Below, one piece after another: positions 35,600-44,002 of a stretch of DNA of 64,000 nt (the first letter of the stretch is position 1; each line of letters opens with the position of its first letter). The DNA comes from Leeuwenhoekiella nanhaiensis (GTDB taxonomy: Bacteria > Bacteroidota > Bacteroidia > Flavobacteriales > Flavobacteriaceae): assembly GCF_002744755.1 (NCBI RefSeq), contig NZ_KZ319290.1, positions 319,750 through 383,749 on the forward strand. Direction: 5' to 3'. Position numbers and translations under genes: made by a program. The notes under the pieces were generated by a model. It was given only the letters and a program-made list of their open reading frames with translations, did no database searches and was not told the DNA's origin.

Positions 35600-36943
35600 A
35601 TGGAATATTTACCTAACATTCTTTTTATACTGGCTCTTGCAGCAGGTATTGGTTTTTTCGTTGTCAATTGCAGAAAACTCATTCGCAATATCAAATTGGG
35701 TCGCGATGAAGACCGCAGCGACAACAAACCACAGCGATTTAAAAACATGGCCAAGATTGCACTGGGTCAATATAAAATGGTGCGCAGACCGGTTTCGGGT
35801 ATTATCCACGTATTGGTTTATCTGGGTTTTGTCATCATTAATATCGAAGTACTTGAGATCATTATTGATGGGATTTTCGGTACACACCGTATTTTTAGCT
35901 TTTTAGGAGGTTTCTACGATTTCTTAATAGCAGTTTTTGAGGTTTTCGCCTTATTGGTTTTAGTGGGTGTAATCATCTTTTGGATACGGCGTAACGTTTT
36001 ACACATCAAACGTTTCCTAAATAAAGAACTTAAGGGTTGGCCAAAGCTTGATGCCAATCTCATTTTATATTTTGAGGTGGTATTGATGTTGCTTTTTCTT
36101 ACTATGAACGCGGCAGACCTGAGTCTTCAACTGCGAGGAGCAGAGCACTACGCTCAGGCTTCGGGTATTGTCGGGGCATTTCCTGTGAGTCAGTTTATCG
36201 CTCCGATATTTGAAAATATGGACACCGCTTCTGTCATTATGATTGAGCGGGCGGCCTGGTGGATACATATATTAGGTATTCTGGTTTTTCTGAATTACCT
36301 GTATTACTCCAAGCACTTACACATTCTTTTAGCCTTTCCAAATACCTATTTCGCCCGACTTAAACCACAGGGTGAACTTGATAATCTGGAAGCGGTTACT
36401 AATGAAGTGAAGTTAATGATGGATCCTGATGCCGATCCTTATGCCATGCCGGAAGAGGGTGCGGCAGATGAGGTTCCGGCAAAATTTGGTGCCAGTGAAG
36501 CGACAGATTTGAGTTGGGCACAACTTTTAAATGCATATACCTGTACCGAGTGTGGTCGTTGTACCAGCGAGTGCCCTGCACATCAAACCGGTAAAAAATT
36601 ATCACCTCGTCGTATTATGATGGCGACCCGCGATCGTATTGAAGACATCGGTAAAAATATTGATGCTAATAAGGGGGAATTTAAAGAAGACGGTAAGCAG
36701 TTACTGGATGATTACATAACCCGCGAGGAATTGTGGGCCTGTACAACCTGTAACGCCTGCGTTGAAGCCTGCCCGGTAGGAATCAATCCGCTTTCCATAA
36801 TCATGGATATGAGACAATATCTGGTTATGGAGCAAAGCGCGGCCCCTTCTGACCTTAATAACGCTATGACCAATATTGAAAATAATGCAGCTCCCTGGCC
36901 GTTTAACCAAATGGATCGTGCGAACTGGATAAACGAAATCTAG
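35600..36943 (+). CDS. Membrane 4Fe-4S oxidoreductase subunit (HdrD/GlpC-like, N-terminal half)
   Basis: A 447-aa protein. The first about 260 residues hold several transmembrane helices resembling a NarI-type quinone-facing unit. Two 4Fe-4S motifs follow, CTECGRCTSECP near 314-325 and CTTCNACVEACP near 380-391. It matches the first part of Fe-S oxidoreductases related to heterodisulfide reductase D and LutA/GlpC. The missing cysteine-rich CCG domain is encoded separately at 37430-38221. The likely role is electron transfer to the quinone pool; the donor is unknown. Confidence 0.85.
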   Translation: MEYLPNILFILALAAGIGFFVVNCRKLIRNIKLGRDEDRSDNKPQRFKNMAKIALGQYKMVRRPVSGIIHVLVYLGFVIINIEVLEIIIDGIFGTHRIFSFLGGFYDFLIAVFEVFALLVLVGVIIFWIRRNVLHIKRFLNKELKGWPKLDANLILYFEVVLMLLFLTMNAADLSLQLRGAEHYAQASGIVGAFPVSQFIAPIFENMDTASVIMIERAAWWIHILGILVFLNYLYYSKHLHILLAFPNTYFARLKPQGELDNLEAVTNEVKLMMDPDADPYAMPEEGAADEVPAKFGASEATDLSWAQLLNAYTCTECGRCTSECPAHQTGKKLSPRRIMMATRDRIEDIGKNIDANKGEFKEDGKQLLDDYITREELWACTTCNACVEACPVGINPLSIIMDMRQYLVMEQSAAPSDLNNAMTNIENNAAPWPFNQMDRANWINEI

Positions 36944-36975
36944 CAACCAACCATAATTATTATAAATTGAATCTC

Positions 36976-37410
36976 ATGAAAAAAGAGGAAGTAGACAAAA
37001 TGTTAAGTGAAAAATTGCAGGATGGCGAGCATGTAAGTCCGGTACTGCCAGAAGGTGTGAAAAACTACCTCATTGATATAGACGGTACTATTACCGAAGA
37101 TGTGCCAAATGAGGAGCCAGAGCGTATGGCAACCTGTAAACCATTTCCGGATGCTTTGGCAACCCTAAATAAATGGTATGATGAAGGTCATATTATTTGC
37201 TTTTTCACCTCACGCACCGAAGAGCATCGTAAAGTTACAGAAGCCTGGCTGGAAAAACATGGCTTTAACTACCACAGCTTATTGATGGGCAAACCCAGAG
37301 GCGGTAACTATCATTGGATAGACAATCACCTGGTACGTGCAACACGCTATAAAGGGAAATTTACAGATTTGGTAGAAAAAGACGTTACCATAGAAGTATT
37401 TAAAGACTAA
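36976..37410 (+). CDS. HAD-superfamily phosphatase-like protein
   Basis: A 144-aa protein from ATG 36976; TTG 36967 would add three residues. YLIDIDGTITED (residues 31-42) is HAD motif I with the nucleophile Asp34 and acid Asp36. FFTSRTEEHRK is motif II (Thr/Ser), GKPRGG carries the Lys, and HWIDNHLV the final acidic motif. It is cap-less and small. Related proteins are sometimes labelled phosphoheptose isomerase, which this motif set does not support. It lies between the two halves of the Fe-S oxidoreductase, 32 and 19 bases from its neighbours, so it is co-transcribed. Substrate unknown. Confidence 0.82.
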   Translation: MKKEEVDKMLSEKLQDGEHVSPVLPEGVKNYLIDIDGTITEDVPNEEPERMATCKPFPDALATLNKWYDEGHIICFFTSRTEEHRKVTEAWLEKHGFNYHSLLMGKPRGGNYHWIDNHLVRATRYKGKFTDLVEKDVTIEVFKD

Positions 37411-37429
37411 CTCAAAAGAGGAAAATCTT

Positions 37430-38221
37430 ATGGCAGAAGCGATCAAAGTTCCTACAATGGCAGAATTTATGGCACAAGGTAAAAGCCCTGAAGTTTTATT
37501 CTGGGTGGGTTGTGCCGGTAGTTTTGACGACCGTGCAAAGAAAATAACTAAGGCTTTTGTTAAGCTATTGGCGAAAGCTGGTGTTGAGTTTGCGGTATTG
37601 GGAACTGAAGAGAGCTGCACCGGTGATCCGGCAAAACGCGCCGGAAATGAATTTCTATTCCAAATGCAGGCCGTTACCAATATTGAAGTGCTTAATGGCT
37701 ATGAGGTAAAAAAGATTGTAACTGCCTGTCCGCATTGCTTCAACACCATTGCTAATGAATATCCCGGTTTGGGGGGTAATTACGAAGTCTTGCACCATAC
37801 CCAGTTTTTAAAGTCCCTTATTAACGAAGGTCGTTTAACTGTTGAAGGCGGTAAATATAAAGGCAAGCGCATAACGTTTCATGATCCTTGCTATCTGGCG
37901 AGAGCTAATCGTATATATGAAGCGCCAAGAGATCTTTTAGCTAAGCTCGAAGTGGAGCTTGTAGAAATGAAGCGTTGTAAAACAAAAGGTTTTTGCTGTG
38001 GTGCAGGCGGTGCTCAGATGTTTAAGGAACCAGAACCCGGGAACAAAGACGTCAATATTGAGAGAACCGAACAGGCATTGGAAACAAAACCTGAAATAAT
38101 TGCCGCAGGTTGCCCTTTTTGTAATACCATGATGACTGATGGTGTCAAAAACAAAGAAAAGGAGTCTGAAATTGAAGTTTTAGACATTGCAGAAATGATT
38201 GCAGCAGCAGATGATTTATAA
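37430..38221 (+). CDS. CCG-domain Fe-S oxidoreductase subunit (HdrD/GlpC-like, C-terminal half)
   Basis: A 263-aa cytosolic protein with paired cysteine-rich CCG domains. The first shows WVGCAGSFDDRAKK, ESCTGDPAKRAGNEF and ACPHCFNT; the second shows FHDPCYLARAN, GFCCGAGGAQMF near residue 187 and AGCPFCNTMM. This is the catalytic or cluster-binding half of HdrD/GlpC-type oxidoreductases and should partner the membrane subunit at 35600-36943. A terminator follows. Confidence 0.88.
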   Translation: MAEAIKVPTMAEFMAQGKSPEVLFWVGCAGSFDDRAKKITKAFVKLLAKAGVEFAVLGTEESCTGDPAKRAGNEFLFQMQAVTNIEVLNGYEVKKIVTACPHCFNTIANEYPGLGGNYEVLHHTQFLKSLINEGRLTVEGGKYKGKRITFHDPCYLARANRIYEAPRDLLAKLEVELVEMKRCKTKGFCCGAGGAQMFKEPEPGNKDVNIERTEQALETKPEIIAAGCPFCNTMMTDGVKNKEKESEIEVLDIAEMIAAADDL

Positions 38222-38246
38222 ATACTGTAAAACATAAGTTTAATTC

Positions 38247-38276
38247 AAGCATCGTGAGAACGATGCTTTTTTTTTT
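38247..38276 (+). terminator. Intrinsic terminator after the Fe-S operon
   Basis: A 9-bp stem (38247-38255 and 38260-38268) with loop gaga and a long T-run, 25 bases after the stop codon. Confidence 0.9.
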
Positions 38277-38375
38277 CAAGCTAAACAATATATAAGAACA
38301 TTATTTTGTAGTTCAAAAACCTACACTTCTTTTTGGTTTAGTTAAATTTTAACTTTATATATGTATTTCAACGAT

Positions 38376-38383
38376 TATATTTG
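38376..38383 (+). promoter_or_regulatory. Candidate -7 box for the three-gene secreted cluster
   Basis: TATATTTG fits the Bacteroidetes -7 consensus and lies 48 bases before the first ATG in a very AT-rich stretch. No clear -33 TTG is present at the usual distance, so the call rests on the -7 box and its position between the terminator and the gene. Confidence 0.4.
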
Positions 38384-38430
38384 CATTTAATCCTTTAATC
38401 TTTTTATATTAGCAGGGTAACTAACAGGAT

Positions 38431-39087
38431 ATGTACAGTTTTACCCCAAATCAAAACTTTGTTCTTATAGTATATAGTGTTTTTAGTATACTATTTGGCA
38501 CCTGCCAGATATCCGCTCAGGGAGTGGGTTTTGGTACTACAAATCCGCAGGCGACGCTTCACGTGGCCGGCGCGATGCAGTATATCCCAGATACGTCAGT
38601 GCAGCCTAAACGCGTCGTAGGTATTGACGATACCGGTCTTCTTGGTGAAGTTGATCTGGGTGATGATTTTGGAATTATTAATAATGAACTTACGATTATA
38701 AACGATTCAGGTGCCGACCTACTCAATATTGAGGATTTATCGGTTACTACCAATACGCTAAGCAGCGGTAATATTTATCACAATTTTGACATAGCCTTAG
38801 ATGGAGTGCATCAAATGACTCCAATTGTGAGGCTTAATGATGTTTCAGGTAATTACAGCATAAGCGGTTTTCAGGATGGCATAGACGGAAAGCATATTTA
38901 CGTTTTAAATGAATCTTCAGTCAATGTTACTTTTCTTGATAGATCTAACGGTGCAAACGCTTCAAGTGATGAAAACCAGATCATCTTGCCAAATGGAAGC
39001 AGTATGGGACTTAGTGGTAAGGGAGTGGCAGAATTCATTTATGATGGTAGAATAAATAAATGGCTACTGGTCAACCTTAGAAATTAA
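38431..39087 (+). CDS. Secreted fibre-like protein 1 of 3 (VGxGTxxP motif)
   Basis: A 218-aa protein with a signal peptide ending near ISAQG. It opens after cleavage with GVGFGTTNPQATLHVAG, the motif that begins many Bacteroidetes surface proteins. The C-terminal 90 residues (YSISGFQDGIDGKHIYV.., NQIILPNG.., FIYDGRINKWLLV) share a pattern with the two genes downstream and recall beta-structured domains of phage tail fibre-type proteins. No T9SS sorting domain is visible. It is the first of a tight tandem of three paralogues, 13 bases before the next. Function unknown. Confidence 0.75.
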   Translation: MYSFTPNQNFVLIVYSVFSILFGTCQISAQGVGFGTTNPQATLHVAGAMQYIPDTSVQPKRVVGIDDTGLLGEVDLGDDFGIINNELTIINDSGADLLNIEDLSVTTNTLSSGNIYHNFDIALDGVHQMTPIVRLNDVSGNYSISGFQDGIDGKHIYVLNESSVNVTFLDRSNGANASSDENQIILPNGSSMGLSGKGVAEFIYDGRINKWLLVNLRN

Positions 39088-39100
39088 AAACCTCCGGCGT

Positions 39101-39739
39101 ATGAAGAAACAATTACTCTTGTCTTTAGGAATTATTTTTTTTGGAAGCGGTCTAGTGACTGCCCAGGTGGGTATTGGTACTTCAAATCCACAGCATCAGT
39201 TAGATGTAAATGGTAATGTCAGAGTACGTGATCTTTCTTCCACAGGTCTTGATCTTACCGGTACAACCTCAAATGGTTTGCTTCGAAAAACCGAACTGGG
39301 TGGAGGCATTATTAAAGAAAATAACAAAAAGGAAATTCGGCTCACCCCAACAAAATTATCCTTGGGAGAATACGATTTAGATACAGTGACTCCCGATAAA
39401 AATAGTGGAGGTAACCGTTTCTACAATAATCTGGATTTAGATATTAATGGCAGTAACAAAGATATTACGCTGCTTACCGTATTCAATACGGGAGGCAAGG
39501 TCTCTATAACCGGATTGCAGGGAGGTACTCACGGTCGACGTGTAATTATTTACAATGCTGGTTCTGCAAATATGAGCTTTGAACAGGATAATAATGGATC
39601 TCTACCTCAAAACCGAATTCTTACCCTTGCCAATGCTTCACGTTCTACTTCAGGGCAGGGATTTTGTGAATTAGTTTACGATGAGAATGGTGGTGATGAT
39701 GGTTTAGGACGCTGGTTTATCATCAAGTTTCAGGAATAA
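39101..39739 (+). CDS. Secreted fibre-like protein 2 of 3
   Basis: A 212-aa paralogue of its neighbours. A signal peptide (LLLSLGIIFFGSGLVTAQ) precedes QVGIGTSNPQHQLDVNGNVRVRDL. The central region is divergent and low in hydrophobicity. The C-terminal domain reads VSITGLQGGTHGRRVIIYN.., SLPQNRILTLAN.., ELVYDENGGDDGLGRWFII, with a short insert before the final Trp. Alternating polar/hydrophobic residues suggest an all-beta trimer-type fold. Function is unknown; co-transcription with both neighbours is likely. Confidence 0.75.
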   Translation: MKKQLLLSLGIIFFGSGLVTAQVGIGTSNPQHQLDVNGNVRVRDLSSTGLDLTGTTSNGLLRKTELGGGIIKENNKKEIRLTPTKLSLGEYDLDTVTPDKNSGGNRFYNNLDLDINGSNKDITLLTVFNTGGKVSITGLQGGTHGRRVIIYNAGSANMSFEQDNNGSLPQNRILTLANASRSTSGQGFCELVYDENGGDDGLGRWFIIKFQE

Positions 39740-39759
39740 AACATAACAAACCCCAAATT

Positions 39760-40380
39760 ATGAAAACAGTACAACTTATTGTCGTTGCCTTTGTAAGTAT
39801 TCTGCCTTTCTCAATTCAGGCTCAGGTTGGTATTGGGACTACCCAGCCTACCAAGATGCTTGATGTTAATGGGACCATTATGGTAGAGTCTGCAATTATT
39901 GACAAGAATGTAGATGCTTTGGTTGCAGCAGATGAAAATGGTGTACTTACCACTATTGATTTGGGTCAAAATTTGGTTTTAAACGAAGGCCGAATCTCTA
40001 TGCGCAGTTCAAGTTTCTATTCGATGGGAGTAAGAGACCTGAAGAGTATTATGGTTTTCCCGGGAGGAATTACAAATAATCTGGACCTTAAGATTGGTGC
40101 AGGGCAGGCCAACGAAGATAAAATAGTTATCAAGCTGATCAATACACCGGGAAATATTAAAATTACCGGGATTCGGGGAGGATATGATGGGCGTCACGTA
40201 TATCTGTATCAGGATGACAAAAGCACACTTACTATTCTTAATATGAGTAACTTGTCACTACCCGGCAATCAGGTAGATACGTTAACCGGTTCATCCTTTA
40301 ATATTTCAGGACAGGGAATGATTGAATTGGTGTATGATGGCCCTACCAGTAAATGGGTAGTGATTTCACATATTGAGTAG
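39760..40380 (+). CDS. Secreted fibre-like protein 3 of 3
   Basis: A 206-aa third paralogue, 20 bases after the second. Signal peptide MKTVQLIVVAFVSILPFSIQAQ leads into QVGIGTTQPTKMLDVNG. The C-terminal domain has IKITGIRGGYDGRHVYLYQ.., LPGNQVDTLTGSSFNISGQGMIELVYDG and SKWVVISHIE, close to copies 1 and 2. The middle differs, so the copies may have diverged in binding or assembly. No clear terminator follows. Function unknown. Confidence 0.75.
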   Translation: MKTVQLIVVAFVSILPFSIQAQVGIGTTQPTKMLDVNGTIMVESAIIDKNVDALVAADENGVLTTIDLGQNLVLNEGRISMRSSSFYSMGVRDLKSIMVFPGGITNNLDLKIGAGQANEDKIVIKLINTPGNIKITGIRGGYDGRHVYLYQDDKSTLTILNMSNLSLPGNQVDTLTGSSFNISGQGMIELVYDGPTSKWVVISHIE

Positions 40381-40523
40381 TAAAGCATCCGTACATTAAA
40401 AGCATATGTGCTTCGTCTGAAGCAAAAGACAAACTTCTGGCTTTTAGAGCCTTTTAACACTCTGTTTCCACATCAACTTTGCGATAAACCTTAAGTTTGT
40501 GATCTTACACAGGATCACTTTTT

Positions 40524-41009
40524 ATGCTTATTCAATTTAAGGAATTACCTCAAACTTCGCGTGTCTGGATTTACCAGAGCGATCGTAAATTTACCGAAGA
40601 AGAACTTCCCAAACTCAAACAGGAACTTGCTGTTTTTCTGGAGCAGTGGACTGCCCACGGAGCTGACCTCAATGCAGGTTTTGAGATTAAGTACGATCGC
40701 TTTATTGTGATAGGTCTTGATCAGCACATAAACGCTGCCTCAGGATGTTCTATAGACGCTCAGGTGCGTTTTATACAAAAACTGGAAACGGCTTATGATG
40801 TTTCGCTTCTAGATAAAATGAATGTGACCTACATTCAGAATGACCGACTTCATTTTAAACCTTTGGCCGACTTTAAAAAGATGGCTAAAGACGGTGCTGT
40901 GGGTAAGAATACCACGGTTTTCAACAATTTGGTCAATACCATTGAAGAATATGAGGAACATTGGGAGGTTCCCGCAATAGAAAGCTGGCATAACCGTTTC
41001 TTTAAATAA
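40524..41009 (+). CDS. Conserved small cytosolic protein (wrongly labelled 'ABC transporter ATPase')
   Basis: A 161-aa soluble protein. It resembles a flavobacterial family that databases often call ABC transporter ATPase, yet I see no Walker A, signature or Walker B motif. Notable stretches are SRVWIYQSDRKFTEEEL, WTAHGADLNAGFEIKYDRFIVIGLDQ and ASGCSIDAQVRFIQKLE. The pattern suggests an alpha/beta fold with a conserved Cys in the SGCSID loop. It ends six bases before the GH3 fusion gene and is probably in the same transcript. Function unknown. Confidence 0.75.
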   Translation: MLIQFKELPQTSRVWIYQSDRKFTEEELPKLKQELAVFLEQWTAHGADLNAGFEIKYDRFIVIGLDQHINAASGCSIDAQVRFIQKLETAYDVSLLDKMNVTYIQNDRLHFKPLADFKKMAKDGAVGKNTTVFNNLVNTIEEYEEHWEVPAIESWHNRFFK

Positions 41010-41015
41010 AAAACA

Positions 41016-43931
41016 ATGCTGCAAAAATCACTTTTCCTAATTCTCATACTAGTTATGGGTTTTCAGGCTACCGCACAAACCAATAACCCACTCGTAGCAA
41101 AAGAAATCTCAGAGCAGCAAGCCTGGGTAGATAGCGTGTACAATGCCATGAGCCTAAAGGAGCGCATTGGCCAGCTTTTTATGGTTGATGTCTTTTCGAG
41201 CGATCCTAAGGCCAAAACCGATGCGATTAAATCGCTCATTCGCAATCAGCATATAGGTGGTGTGATTTTTTCTAAAGGTGGTCCTATGCGGCAGGCCAAG
41301 CTCAATAATGAGTTTCAGGCTGCAAGTAAAGTACCTTTGCTTGTTGCGATGGATGCGGAATGGGGTCTGGCGATGCGTCTCGATTCTACCTATGCTTTCC
41401 CGTGGAATATGACTTTGGGAGCTATAAAAGACAACAAGATTGTTGAAGCAGTAGGGAGACAGATAGGTTTACACAATAAGCGTCTGGGGGTGCATATCAA
41501 TTTTGCCCCGGTAGTAGATATCAATGTCAATCCCGAAAACCCAATTATCGGAAACCGGTCTTTCGGTGAAGACCGTAATAATGTAACTCAAAAAAGTATT
41601 GCGTTTCTAAAAGGAATGCAGAGCACCGGTGTTTTGGGCAGTGCCAAGCATTTTCCGGGGCACGGGGATACCAATCAGGACTCGCATAAAACCTTACCTA
41701 CGATACCTTTTTCGCGCAAGCGTCTCGATTCTATTGAGATGTATCCTTACAAACCCCTTATTGATGCAGGTATTGCCAGTATCATGGTTGCGCATCTCAA
41801 TGTGCCGGCTTTAGAAAGTCGAAAAGCTTACCCCACTTCGATTTCTAAAAATGTGGTGACCGGTTTGCTCAAAGACAGTCTTGATTTTCAGGGGTTGATT
41901 TTTACCGATGCCCTGAATATGAAAGGTGCCGCTAACTTTAAGGAGCCCGGAGATATCGATCTGGAAGCCTTCTTAGCCGGAAACGATATTTTGCTTATAA
42001 GTGAAAATGTACCGAAAGCAGCAGCTAAACTAGAAGAAGCCTATAAAAACGGAAGCATTACTGAAACCCGGCTCGCGCGCTCCGTCAAGAAAATTTTATT
42101 TGCCAAGTTTAAAGTAGGCCTTAACGCTTATCAGCCGGTTGATACGCAAAATCTGTATGAAGATTTAAATAACCCGGAAGATGATGTGATTTATACTAAA
42201 GCGATGGCTCAGGCTCTGACCGTTTTAAAAAATGACGGTGCGATCCTGCCCGTTAAGGATTTAGATGATAAGAAAATCGCTTACGTAGAACTGGGCGATG
42301 ACAGCGGTAAAGCTTTTTACGAAGCAATGCGGAAATATGCCGATGTGACCCAGGTAAGTGGAGCAAGCACGACCGAGCTTTTACAGAAACTGGAAAAATT
42401 CAATTATGTCATTGTTGGTTTTCACCGTTCTAACGAAACACCGTGGAAATCCTTTTCCTTTTCAGCTCAGGAGATTGCTACAATCGAAGCTGTGGCAGCT
42501 GCTAAACCTACCGTGCTCGATGTATTTGTACGTCCGTACGCCTTGCTTCAACTTAAAGATCTTACTAAACTGGAAGGCGTGGTGCTTTCGTATCAAAATA
42601 GCCGTATTGCACAGCAGCTCAGTACTCAGCTTATCTTTGGAGCGATCAGTGCCGAAGGAAAACTTCCCGTTTCGCTCAATCCACATTTTAGAATCAATAC
42701 CAGCTACGAGACCGGAACCTTGCGTCGCCTTAAATACGGCATCCCCGAAGAGGAGCAGATGGACTCCCAAAAATTACAGGGAATTGATAAACTGATGCGC
42801 GAGGGACTTACCGATCTGATGTTTCCGGGAGCTCAGGTGCTTGTAGCCCGTCATGGAAAGGTGATTTTTGAAAAAGCCTATGGTTATCACACCTACCGTA
42901 AAAAGCAACCCGTTGGGCTTGACGATGTGTATGATTTGGCTTCAATGACCAAAATTCTGGCAACCCTACCCGTCTTGATGCAGCAATACGACGCCGGAAT
43001 GCTCAAACTTGATGATCAATTAGGAGATTTGCTTCCGGTATTAAAGGGGACTAATAAGCAAAACATCACTGTAAAAGAAGTTTTATCCCATTATGGGCGT
43101 TTAAAACCCTGGATTCCTTTTTATACGGCGACTTTTGATGAAAGCGGCAAGCTTTCCAAAAATTATTACCGCACCCGCCCGGAAGACGAATTCAGCATTA
43201 AAGTTGCCGAAGATTTATACCTGCGTAACGATTACCCGGATAGCATAATAAAAACCATTGCAGATTCCGATTTGCTATCGAGACGTGTTTACAAATACAG
43301 TGATCTTTCGTATTTCCTTTTCAAAAAATACCTGGAAGATACGTTAGGCTCAGATCTCGACACCCTGACCCAAAGACGTTTTTATGAACCGCTTGGAGCT
43401 TTTGAAATGGGTTACAAACCGCTGACCCGCCTCTCAAAATCTAAAATTGTTCCTTCTGAGAATGATACCTACTGGCGTATGCAGCAGGTGCAGGGCTATG
43501 TGCACGATATGGGTGCCGCGATGGAAGATAATGTTGGCGGTCACGCCGGCCTGTTCAGCAATGCCAATGACGTGGCCAAAATGATGCAGATGTACTTGCA
43601 AAATGGCTATTATGGTGGTAAACGCTATTTTTCGGAAAATACGATGAAGGCCTTTAATACCTGTTATTATTGCGATGAGGGCGTGCGCCGCGGGGTAGGA
43701 TTTGACAAACCTCAATTGGGAACAGTAGGGCCTACTTGCGGATGCGTAAGTAAAGCAAGCTTCGGTCATTCGGGCTTTACAGGCACATTTACCTGGGCTG
43801 ATCCGGAGTCTGAGATCATCTACGTGTTTCTTTCTAACCGAACCTTTCCCACGGCAGAAAACCGAAAGTTGATTACTTCCGACTTAAGAACCCGCATTCA
43901 GGAGGTAATTCAGGAAGCGATCATACTGTAG
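41016..43931 (+). CDS. GH3 beta-N-acetylhexosaminidase fused to a serine beta-lactamase-type domain
   Basis: A 971-aa secreted protein (signal MLQKSLFLILILVMGFQATAQ). Residues about 30-370 are a GH3 barrel with KHFPGHGDTNQDSHKTLP near 210, the NagZ-type loop whose His/Asp pair acts as acid/base. A GH3 C-terminal domain follows to about 570. Residues about 590-965 form a class C beta-lactamase/penicillin-binding-like domain with SMTK near 642, YSD near 760, and GHSGFTG near 915 in place of KTG. It likely acts on cell-wall muropeptides: hexosaminidase plus peptidase or esterase. Confidence 0.9.
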   Translation: MLQKSLFLILILVMGFQATAQTNNPLVAKEISEQQAWVDSVYNAMSLKERIGQLFMVDVFSSDPKAKTDAIKSLIRNQHIGGVIFSKGGPMRQAKLNNEFQAASKVPLLVAMDAEWGLAMRLDSTYAFPWNMTLGAIKDNKIVEAVGRQIGLHNKRLGVHINFAPVVDINVNPENPIIGNRSFGEDRNNVTQKSIAFLKGMQSTGVLGSAKHFPGHGDTNQDSHKTLPTIPFSRKRLDSIEMYPYKPLIDAGIASIMVAHLNVPALESRKAYPTSISKNVVTGLLKDSLDFQGLIFTDALNMKGAANFKEPGDIDLEAFLAGNDILLISENVPKAAAKLEEAYKNGSITETRLARSVKKILFAKFKVGLNAYQPVDTQNLYEDLNNPEDDVIYTKAMAQALTVLKNDGAILPVKDLDDKKIAYVELGDDSGKAFYEAMRKYADVTQVSGASTTELLQKLEKFNYVIVGFHRSNETPWKSFSFSAQEIATIEAVAAAKPTVLDVFVRPYALLQLKDLTKLEGVVLSYQNSRIAQQLSTQLIFGAISAEGKLPVSLNPHFRINTSYETGTLRRLKYGIPEEEQMDSQKLQGIDKLMREGLTDLMFPGAQVLVARHGKVIFEKAYGYHTYRKKQPVGLDDVYDLASMTKILATLPVLMQQYDAGMLKLDDQLGDLLPVLKGTNKQNITVKEVLSHYGRLKPWIPFYTATFDESGKLSKNYYRTRPEDEFSIKVAEDLYLRNDYPDSIIKTIADSDLLSRRVYKYSDLSYFLFKKYLEDTLGSDLDTLTQRRFYEPLGAFEMGYKPLTRLSKSKIVPSENDTYWRMQQVQGYVHDMGAAMEDNVGGHAGLFSNANDVAKMMQMYLQNGYYGGKRYFSENTMKAFNTCYYCDEGVRRGVGFDKPQLGTVGPTCGCVSKASFGHSGFTGTFTWADPESEIIYVFLSNRTFPTAENRKLITSDLRTRIQEVIQEAIIL

Positions 43932-44002
43932 TAACTTCTTAATTATTTCTAAAAAAGCGCTTTTGCAATCTGTGCCGTCTGATTATTGAGTAATTTTAGA
44001 CG

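Noticed and set aside
38431-40380. Prophage tail module
   Set aside because: Despite tail-fibre-like domains, each protein has a signal peptide and no other phage gene lies nearby.
42358-42795. 145-codon ORF in another frame within the GH3 fusion gene
   Set aside because: The main frame is continuous with clear GH3 and beta-lactamase motifs, and the alternative frame shows no recognisable domain.
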